From NCBI GenBank assembly GCA_002496805.1, contig DALO01000031.1, forward strand, positions 11,855 through 37,144: a DNA stretch of 25,290 bases, written 5' to 3'. The notes below the pieces were generated by a model. It did not search any database and had not been told where the DNA came from. It worked only from the letters and a program-made list of their open reading frames with translations. The stretch comes from Methanobacterium sp. UBA353 (GTDB lineage Archaea; Methanobacteriota; Methanobacteria; Methanobacteriales; Methanobacteriaceae). This document shows positions 19,506 to 25,290 of the stretch, in pieces (within the stretch, counting starts at the first letter, position 1; each line of letters begins with the position of its first letter). A program made the translations under genes and the position numbers.

Positions 19506-20147
19506 ATGAATAGTAAAAAAAAAGAGTGGGAAACACGTTTTGGGTATGAATATACCCGGCGTAACATGTTTACACCATCAGAACTTGATCAACTGTATCT
19601 GGATCGATATGGTGTCACTAGAACTGGAATGAATCATGAATTTCTTGATTTATTAGATAGAGATATTGTGATCTTGGAAATAGGATCTAACATCGGCAAT
19701 CAGTTACACCTTCTTCACAATATGGGTTTTAAAAACCTTTATGGTTTAGAAATAAACGATTATGCCATAAAAAAATCCATAAAATTACACTACGGACTGC
19801 CCATATATGTTATCAAAGGAGAAGCCATTGACATCCCATTTAAAGACTCTTTTTTTGATTTGGTATACACGTCCGGTGTACTCATTCACATAAATCCCAA
19901 TAACATCGGAAAAGTAATTCAAGAGATAATCAGATGTTCCAAACAATATATATGGGGATTTGAATACTTCCAGGATGAAGGTTATAAGCAAATTAAATAT
20001 CATGGCCAGAATAATATGTTATGGAAAACAGATTTTAAGAAATTATACCTAAAAAACAATCCGGAATTAAAGCTTATTACAGAAAAACTTTACCATTACC
20101 GTGAAAATAACTATCTTACTGACCAAATGTTTCTATTGGAAAAATGA
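19506..20147 (+). CDS. pseudaminic acid biosynthesis-associated methylase
   Basis: A 213-residue SAM-dependent methyltransferase. Motif I is ILEIGSNIGNQL (56-67), followed by LYGLEINDYA (78-87), IDIPFKDSFFDLVYTSGVLI (108-127) and YIWGFEYF (148-155). This combination, especially GNIG-type motif I with GVLIHINP and WGFEYF, is what I know from methylases placed inside bacterial Pse clusters (TIGR03587-type). Its exact target is not established to my knowledge; an O- or N-methylated pseudaminic acid or intermediate is the usual guess. G6 (19492-19497) serves as ribosome binding site. It overlaps the cytidylyltransferase gene by four bases (ATGA), so it belongs firmly to the operon. Confidence 0.85.
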   Translation: MNSKKKEWETRFGYEYTRRNMFTPSELDQLYLDRYGVTRTGMNHEFLDLLDRDIVILEIGSNIGNQLHLLHNMGFKNLYGLEINDYAIKKSIKLHYGLPIYVIKGEAIDIPFKDSFFDLVYTSGVLIHINPNNIGKVIQEIIRCSKQYIWGFEYFQDEGYKQIKYHGQNNMLWKTDFKKLYLKNNPELKLITEKLYHYRENNYLTDQMFLLEK

Positions 20148-21001
20148 CATCTAAAAAAATAGGCACCATAATACAGGCCAGAACATCATCAACCCGATTG
20201 CCAGAAAAAGTACTATTGGAACTACCATATACTAGTGGTACTACCGTCCTCCAACAAGTCATAAGAAGACTTAAGGCATCTGAAAAAATCAACCAGATAA
20301 TAATTGCCACCACCACCGATGATGCTGATGATAAAATAATCAATATTGCCAAAAAAGAGAATGTACAGTTTTTCAGGGGAAGTAAAGAAAATGTGCTGGA
20401 AAGATATTATCTGGCAGCCCAAGAAAATGATTTGGATGTTATCGTCAGAATAACCAGTGATTGTCCTTGTATAGACCCAGAAATTGTGGATGAGACCATA
20501 TCTACCCATCTGAACAAAAAGTCAGATTATACTTCCAATACTTTAATCAGAACTTTTCCTGTGGGGTTGGATGTAGAGGTACTAAACCTACAAACCCTTG
20601 AGGAATGTTATAATAATGCCAAAAATGATTTAGAAAAAGAACACGTGACATCATACGTTCATAATAATTTGGATAAATTCAAAACAGAAAATGTCTCTGT
20701 CAAAGGAACAGACAGATCTCAAATTAGGATCACCTTAGACACTGAAGAAGATTATGCATTATTATGCTCAGTTTTTGATTACCTCTATGAGATTGATGAA
20801 TTTTTTAAATATGAGGATATAATAAAATTATTTGAAGAAAAACCCTGGTTAAATTTAATTAATAAAAAAATCATTGCCAAAAAATCTTTCGAAACAGTTG
20901 ATGAAGAATTTAAGGAAGCATTAAAAATTTTAGAGCTCCAGGAATTGAAAAATGTCCAGAAATTTTTGCAGGAATCACTTAAAAAAACAGTGCAAGACTA
21001 A
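20144..21001 (+). CDS. pseF: SpsF-type cytidylyltransferase, probable CMP-pseudaminic acid synthetase
   Basis: A 285-residue nucleotidyltransferase of the CMP-KDO/acylneuraminate synthetase superfamily. The N-terminus TIIQARTSSTRLPEKVLL (8-25) is the SpsF form of the nucleotide-binding motif, not the PARGGSKRIPRKN form of canonical PseF and NeuA. Further marks are RITSDCPCIDP (102-112), FPVGLDVEV (138-146), EHVTSYV (166-172) and RITLDTEEDY (195-204) with the metal-binding aspartate. It would activate pseudaminic acid with CTP; the role is inferred from the operon, which has no other candidate for this step. It is about 50 residues longer than canonical PseF, with a charged helical C-terminus after about 240. 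It overlaps the methylase gene by four bases and is followed by a 41-base gap. Confidence 0.78.
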   Translation: MTSKKIGTIIQARTSSTRLPEKVLLELPYTSGTTVLQQVIRRLKASEKINQIIIATTTDDADDKIINIAKKENVQFFRGSKENVLERYYLAAQENDLDVIVRITSDCPCIDPEIVDETISTHLNKKSDYTSNTLIRTFPVGLDVEVLNLQTLEECYNNAKNDLEKEHVTSYVHNNLDKFKTENVSVKGTDRSQIRITLDTEEDYALLCSVFDYLYEIDEFFKYEDIIKLFEEKPWLNLINKKIIAKKSFETVDEEFKEALKILELQELKNVQKFLQESLKKTVQD

Positions 21002-21042
21002 TGAATAATTGTTTTTACGATAAGTAAATGGTAAATGATGAT

Positions 21043-22506
21043 ATGAAAATTACTATAATAACTGAAGGCAGTAAAAAGATGGGGTTTGGGCATATTACTC
21101 GATGTCTTTCGCTTTATCAGGCCTTCAAAGAAAAAGGATGTTCTGTTAAATTCATTGTGAATGGTGATTTTACAATCAGATCCCTTCTAAAAGATACAGA
21201 ACATGAAATTTTCAACTGGTTAACAGATCATCTTAAACTTTTCGAATCACTAAAAGGGACTGATATCGTAATCATCGATTCTTATCACGCTGATGAAGAA
21301 TTATACTCCAAGATATCTGAATTTGTATCTTTATCTGTTTGTATCGATGATAATCAACGCATAAATTATCCTGAAGGGATCGTGGTTAATGGCTCCATTA
21401 ACGCTGAGAAACTAAATTACCCCCAAAAAGATGAAATAAAATACTTGCTGGGAAGCCAGTACATACCATTAAGACACCCATTTTGGGAGGTTGGGGAAAA
21501 AAATATCAATACTGCTATTAAAAGGGTTATGGTAACTTTTGGTGGGGATGATTTAAGAAATTTGACCCCCCAGATTTTGGGAACATTAACAACCCATTTC
21601 TCCAATCTTAAGAAAACCGTGATCATTGGCAGAGGATTTGAAAATGTGTCAGTGATAGAAAATTTAAAAGATGAACAAACAGAACTCATATATTATCCTA
21701 ATGCAGAAAAAATGCTTGAAGTGATGTTCCGATCGGATCTTGCCATATCTGCAGCTGGACAAACTCTTTATGAACTTGCCAGAGTCGGTTTACCCACAAT
21801 AGCTATTGGTGTTGCTCATAACCAGATCCATAACCTGGAAAACTGGGGTGAGGCTGGTTTTGTAGAGGTGGTCGGTTTTTGGGATGATGAAAATTTGAAT
21901 CGCAACATCCTGGAGAAAATCGAACTCCTAGAAGATAGAAACCGGAGAATTAAAATGTGCCAAAATGGGAGAAAATCAGTTGACGGTGCAGGAGCTATTA
22001 AGATAGCTAAACATTCTATAAACCGGTACTATCGAGAAAAAATCAGTTTAAGACCATTGCACCCTGATGATATTTACAATATTTTTGATTTATCCAATGA
22101 AAAAGAAGTTAGGAAAAATTCATTCCAACCGGAGCAAATAAGTTTCGAAGACCATGAAAAATGGTTTAACAAGATGTTTAATAATTCTGATAACTTATTT
22201 CTCGTGATTTCCATCCAAGGAGATTTTGCCGGGCAAGTGAGATTTGACTTTGAAGATGATTCTGCAACCATCAGTATCAGTATAAAAAAATCATTCAGAG
22301 GACTTGGTTTAGGAATTTCATTTTTAGATGAGTCGATACAATATCTTAAAAAGAATGTCCCCTTTATTAAATTAATTAAAGCATATATCAAGGAAAATAA
22401 TAAAAAATCTTTAAAATTATTTGAACATATGGATTTTAACTATAAAAAAAATGTTATTATCAATAATAACAATGCCTTAGAATACATATACAAAATAAGG
22501 GATTAA
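21043..22506 (+). CDS. PseG-PseH fusion: UDP-sugar hydrolase plus N-acetyltransferase
   Basis: One 487-residue chain carries two steps of pseudaminic acid synthesis. Residues 1-330 are a GT-B-like PseG hydrolase that frees 2,4-diacetamido-2,4,6-trideoxy-L-altrose from UDP: MGFGHITRCLSL, VIIDSYHADEE, VTFGGDDLRNLTP and ISAAGQTLYELARVGLPTIA. Residues 332-487 are a GNAT domain (ISLRPLHPDD, RGLGLGISFLDESI, NNKKSLKLFEHMDF) that fits PseH, the 4-N-acetyltransferase acting just before. Starting at ATG 21043 puts the catalytic histidine at position 17, as in Campylobacter PseG; ATG 21028 would add MVNDD and has no better ribosome binding site. No frameshift is seen at the junction near residue 331, so the fusion looks genuine. 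pseI follows after one base. Confidence 0.88.
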   Translation: MKITIITEGSKKMGFGHITRCLSLYQAFKEKGCSVKFIVNGDFTIRSLLKDTEHEIFNWLTDHLKLFESLKGTDIVIIDSYHADEELYSKISEFVSLSVCIDDNQRINYPEGIVVNGSINAEKLNYPQKDEIKYLLGSQYIPLRHPFWEVGEKNINTAIKRVMVTFGGDDLRNLTPQILGTLTTHFSNLKKTVIIGRGFENVSVIENLKDEQTELIYYPNAEKMLEVMFRSDLAISAAGQTLYELARVGLPTIAIGVAHNQIHNLENWGEAGFVEVVGFWDDENLNRNILEKIELLEDRNRRIKMCQNGRKSVDGAGAIKIAKHSINRYYREKISLRPLHPDDIYNIFDLSNEKEVRKNSFQPEQISFEDHEKWFNKMFNNSDNLFLVISIQGDFAGQVRFDFEDDSATISISIKKSFRGLGLGISFLDESIQYLKKNVPFIKLIKAYIKENNKKSLKLFEHMDFNYKKNVIINNNNALEYIYKIRD

Positions 22507-22507
22507 A

Positions 22508-23554
22508 ATGTATTTTAAAATTGGTGAAAAAGAGGTTGGGGCAAATTGCCCTGTTTTCATAATTGCCGAGTTATCAGCCAATCATTTGGGAGATTTCAAC
22601 TTAGCAGTTGAAACTATCAAAGCCATGAAAGAATCAGGGGCAGATGCAGTTAAAATGCAAACATATACTCCTGATACCATGACACTAGATTGTGATAATG
22701 ATTATTTTAAAATTAGACAGGATACAGTGTGGGATGGCTCCACATTCTATGAACTTTATGATGATGCATACCTGCCCTGGGAGTGGCAGCCAAAACTTAA
22801 AAAGATAGCTGAAAAATTAGGACTCATTGCATTTTCTTCACCTTTTGATAAAACTAGTGTTGATTTCCTTGAAAAAATGGATGTGCCAGCCTATAAAATT
22901 GCATCATTCGAAATCACCGATATTCCCTTAATTGAAACTGTAGCTTCTTGTGGTAAGCCAGTGATTATTTCCACAGGAATAGCAGAATTTAGTGATATTA
23001 AACTGGCAATTGAAACCTGTAAAAAACAGGACAATCATCAAATTGCACTTTTAAAGTGCACATCATCATATCCCGCTCCAATTGAATCAACTAATTTGAA
23101 AACTATCCCCCATATGGCTGAAACTTTTAAAACTGTGGTTGGTTTATCAGATCATAGCTTAGAACCAGTCGTTCCCCTTGGTGCAGTGGCATTAGGTGCG
23201 AAAATCATAGAAAAACATTTTATTCTAGACCGAAAAATGGGAGGCCCAGATTCTAAATTCTCTTTAGAACCAGAGGAATTCAATTCAATGGTTAATTCTG
23301 TTAGGACATTGGAAACTGCTATGGGCAAAGTAAGTTATGAGCTAGATGATGCAACTAGGTCCAGTCGTGATTTTTCTCGTTCATTATTTGTTGTGGAGGA
23401 TGTTAAAAAAGGAGAACATATCAACCAAGATAACGTCAAGCCTATAAGACCTGGCTTCGGACTTCACCCCCAGTATTTAAAAGAAATTTCAGGAAAGAAA
23501 TTCACAAAAAATCTAAAAAAAGGCACACCCTTACGCTGGGATCATGTCATGTAA
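22508..23554 (+). CDS. pseI: pseudaminic acid synthase
   Basis: A 348-residue NeuB-family synthase that condenses the free altrose derivative with phosphoenolpyruvate to form pseudaminic acid. The TIM barrel shows AELSANHLGD (E21), VKMQTYTPDT (K49), AYKIASFE (K130), GLSDHS (212-217) and IEKHFILDR (H237). The C-terminal SAF/antifreeze-like domain spans about 285-348 with SRSLFV (R291) and IRPGFGLHP (R314). TMTLDC in the first third agrees with PseI, and pairing with PseG in one operon favours pseudaminic over legionaminic or neuraminic acid. It is the last gene of the plus-strand operon, starting one base after the PseG-PseH stop. No strong T-run terminator follows. Confidence 0.93.
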   Translation: MYFKIGEKEVGANCPVFIIAELSANHLGDFNLAVETIKAMKESGADAVKMQTYTPDTMTLDCDNDYFKIRQDTVWDGSTFYELYDDAYLPWEWQPKLKKIAEKLGLIAFSSPFDKTSVDFLEKMDVPAYKIASFEITDIPLIETVASCGKPVIISTGIAEFSDIKLAIETCKKQDNHQIALLKCTSSYPAPIESTNLKTIPHMAETFKTVVGLSDHSLEPVVPLGAVALGAKIIEKHFILDRKMGGPDSKFSLEPEEFNSMVNSVRTLETAMGKVSYELDDATRSSRDFSRSLFVVEDVKKGEHINQDNVKPIRPGFGLHPQYLKEISGKKFTKNLKKGTPLRWDHVM

Positions 23555-23889
23555 AAATTATTTGTTAATATAAGGTGTTCGATTTTTACATTTCTGCAAG
23601 TTGCTGTAGTTACCTGTTATCGAGTTTTAGTTTGAGGGCTATGAGGGTTGCTAAAAGTACACCTAAATATATTGTTTTTACTGTTATTTTGTATGTAGAG
23701 AGGGTAAATTCCGTAATTGGAAATCATCAAAACGAGCAAAAAAAAACTTCTGAGTTTTCTAAAATAATTTAAAGTTGATCTGAACTTGAAAGCTTTTCAC
23801 TATTTTTTAGCCCATTAACAACATATTTAATTCAATTCCAAAAAACATAGAAAAAAATTAACAAAACAACTAGTTTAAGTGCCCCAATT
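23555..23889. other. convergent intergenic region with minus-strand T-run terminators
   Basis: This 335-base gap lies between pseI (+) and the GT4 gene (-). A runs at 23738-23746, 23840-23845 and 23851-23857 read as T9, T6 and T7 on the minus strand and suit termination of the GT4 gene, whose stop is 33 bases from the nearest run. On the plus side only weak T5 runs are present. A 65-codon plus-strand frame at 23575-23772 has no ribosome binding site and a Cys/Ser-rich, unlikely composition. A minus-strand frame (23613-23723) is open without any start codon. I see no convincing gene. Confidence 0.5.
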
Positions 23890-25128
23890 TCACATTAAAT
23901 CTGAGACCCTGTTATTAATAATTTCATCCCATTTTTTGATTATTTTTTTGTAAGAAAATGTTTCTGATCTCTGCCGTCCATGAGAATAATTTTCTCTTAG
24001 ATCCACATCTTCAATTACCTTGATCATCATATCCGAAAGGGTTTGTCCAGCATCATCCAATGGAACTTCTTGAAGATTCTTAAATAAGAGTTTGTTAGGG
24101 AATTTTTCGGTTAAAATGGCATGGTTACCCAAGTAAGGATAGTCTATATTTTCATCCAAATCAAGTTCAGGACATAAAACCTCACGAGGGCCGGTTTTAC
24201 AATCTGTGGAGATAATGGGCAGATTCATAGAAAGAGCTTCAATTAAAGTCAAGGGTAATCCTTCCCACAGTGAACTGAAAACGAAACAATTACTTTTTTT
24301 AAGGAAAGGAAACACGTTTTCCTGCCCACCTAAAAGAAAGACATTTCCAGCTAAATCAAGTTCATCTATTAAAGCTTCCAATTTCTTTTTTAAAGGACCA
24401 TCCCCCAGGATAAATAGTCGGGCATTTTCATATTCATCCACCACGCGCCGGAAACTCCGAATCAAAAACCATTGCCCCTTCTGTTGATTTAACCGGCCAA
24501 TATTTATAAAATTAAAAAAATTTTGTCCAGTGAATAAATCCTTATATTGGTCTGGCAAGTCATCAAGAGAGGATTTAATGTTGTCTTCTATATCCATCAT
24601 GTTATAGATGGTTTGCGTGTTGTTAAGATCATAATATTGGTTTAATATTCGTTCAACTTCCCTGGAAACACACACTACTTCATCAGCGCGCTGATAAAAG
24701 AATTTCATCAACCTGTACTGTAAAGGGCTATCCAGAAATATCTCTGGATTCATGTGTTGTGTGGAGATAATATGGACCTTATTTCTGAATAGCCACCGGC
24801 TTAAAACTGCATAAAAATTGGCTATCTCGGATACTGAGATTATGATATCGATGTTTAACTCTTCACAGATCTTTTTGATTTTGGGTGAATATCTTAGAAG
24901 ATTGAATCCTCGTTTTAAATAAAATCCTGGTTTTAGATAATTTGCATAAATATCATCCATATTGAGCGTGTAATACTGCCCTTTGAAGTCATATTTTGGA
25001 TTTTCATCCATCAAAGTTAAATAGGACACGTGGTAACCATGTTCATGAAGTTGGGTTCCGAGAGTTGCGGCAAATCTTTCTGATCCACCGCCGACTTTTA
25101 GGGATTCTACTAAAATTAAAATTTTCAT
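23890..25128 (-). CDS. GT4 family glycosyltransferase
   Basis: A 412-residue GT-B glycosyltransferase. The N-terminal domain begins MKILILVESLKVGGGSERF with the glycine loop, and the C-terminal donor domain shows NIGRLNQQKG, LFILGDGPL, VFSSLWEGLPLTLIEALSMN and PIISTDCKTGPREVL; the E-x7-E pair is E289 and E297. Such retaining enzymes use NDP-sugars (often UDP-GlcNAc, UDP-Gal or GDP-Man) to extend lipid-linked or capsule glycans. The start at ATG 25128 follows AGGT (25137-25140) and gives the canonical beginning; the open frame to 25170 adds 14 residues with no family support. It is convergent with the pse operon and likely contributes another sugar to the same glycan. Donor and acceptor cannot be predicted. 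Confidence 0.85.
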   Translation of the reverse strand: MKILILVESLKVGGGSERFAATLGTQLHEHGYHVSYLTLMDENPKYDFKGQYYTLNMDDIYANYLKPGFYLKRGFNLLRYSPKIKKICEELNIDIIISVSEIANFYAVLSRWLFRNKVHIISTQHMNPEIFLDSPLQYRLMKFFYQRADEVVCVSREVERILNQYYDLNNTQTIYNMMDIEDNIKSSLDDLPDQYKDLFTGQNFFNFINIGRLNQQKGQWFLIRSFRRVVDEYENARLFILGDGPLKKKLEALIDELDLAGNVFLLGGQENVFPFLKKSNCFVFSSLWEGLPLTLIEALSMNLPIISTDCKTGPREVLCPELDLDENIDYPYLGNHAILTEKFPNKLLFKNLQEVPLDDAGQTLSDMMIKVIEDVDLRENYSHGRQRSETFSYKKIIKKWDEIINNRVSDLM

Positions 25129-25290
25129 TTTCAGGTACCTATTGCTTATGAATAAAGGGTTAAAACACAAAGCACTATTTTAGCATTATGATTAAGATTT
25201 GCTCATTACTACTTTTAATTACTATTAACCTTAATTAGATTAGTATATCACACATTAATTTAGAAGACAGGGTGTCTGTTTTAAGTGAAG

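Noticed and set aside
17343..23554. Legionaminic or neuraminic acid pathway instead of pseudaminic acid
   Set aside because: The first enzyme is of the inverting PseB type, a PseG-type GT-B hydrolase with the GFGH motif is present, and there is no NeuC-like hydrolysing epimerase.
23575..23772. 65-codon plus-strand frame after pseI
   Set aside because: No ribosome binding site, Ser/Cys-rich start, and it runs through the A9 tract that looks like a terminator on the other strand.
25265..25277. Small inverted repeat AGACA-GGG-TGTCT at the window end
   Set aside because: Only five paired bases with no T run or gene end next to it; too weak to call without the following sequence.

Overview
The window reads as a methanogenic archaeon of the Methanobacteriales, most likely Methanobacterium or a close relative (inferred from gene content, not from a search). 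Pointers are an archaeosine-type tRNA-guanine transglycosylase with PUA domain, archaeal NAC, LL-diaminopimelate aminotransferase, a methanogen-type iron-sulfur flavoprotein, a palm-domain protein resembling archaeal GTP cyclohydrolase III, AT-rich TATA-type promoters, oligo-T terminators, and frequent TTG starts behind GGTGA-type ribosome binding sites.

Left part (1-11.1 kb), core genes. dapL (+) faces a minus-strand group: a lone rfbD, argJ and a small sequon-rich secreted protein. Then comes a tightly packed minus-strand operon, transcribed tgtA > NAC > metallophosphoesterase > NYN/PIN-type nuclease > membrane-anchored palm-domain protein, with genes abutting or overlapping by one base. 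An MnmC-like methyltransferase lies just upstream of it. The theme is tRNA modification, RNA handling and translation, possibly with a nucleotide-signalling pair (palm domain plus CpdA-like phosphoesterase).

Middle (11.1-12.9 kb, +): an iron-sulfur flavoprotein preceded by a divergent control region with phased AACTATAAAT repeats, then a dolichol-phosphate-sugar-type GT2 glycosyltransferase with its DUF2304 membrane partner.

Right part (12.9-25.1 kb), an accessory surface-glycan locus. A plus-strand operon (pseB, pseC, a Pse-associated methylase, an SpsF-type cytidylyltransferase, a PseG-PseH fusion, pseI) encodes every step from UDP-GlcNAc to CMP-pseudaminic acid. Divergent from it are two paralogous GT-B-like transferases flanking a Wzx-type flippase, and a GT4 glycosyltransferase closes the locus convergently. 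The simplest reading is that CMP-pseudaminic acid (perhaps methylated) is made by the plus-strand operon, used by the QHG-motif transferases on a lipid-linked glycan, and exported by the flippase onto a surface polymer or glycoprotein. Parts of this locus are visibly more AT-rich than dapL, which fits an exchanged surface-variation island.

No rRNA, tRNA, CRISPR array or intact insertion sequence was seen.
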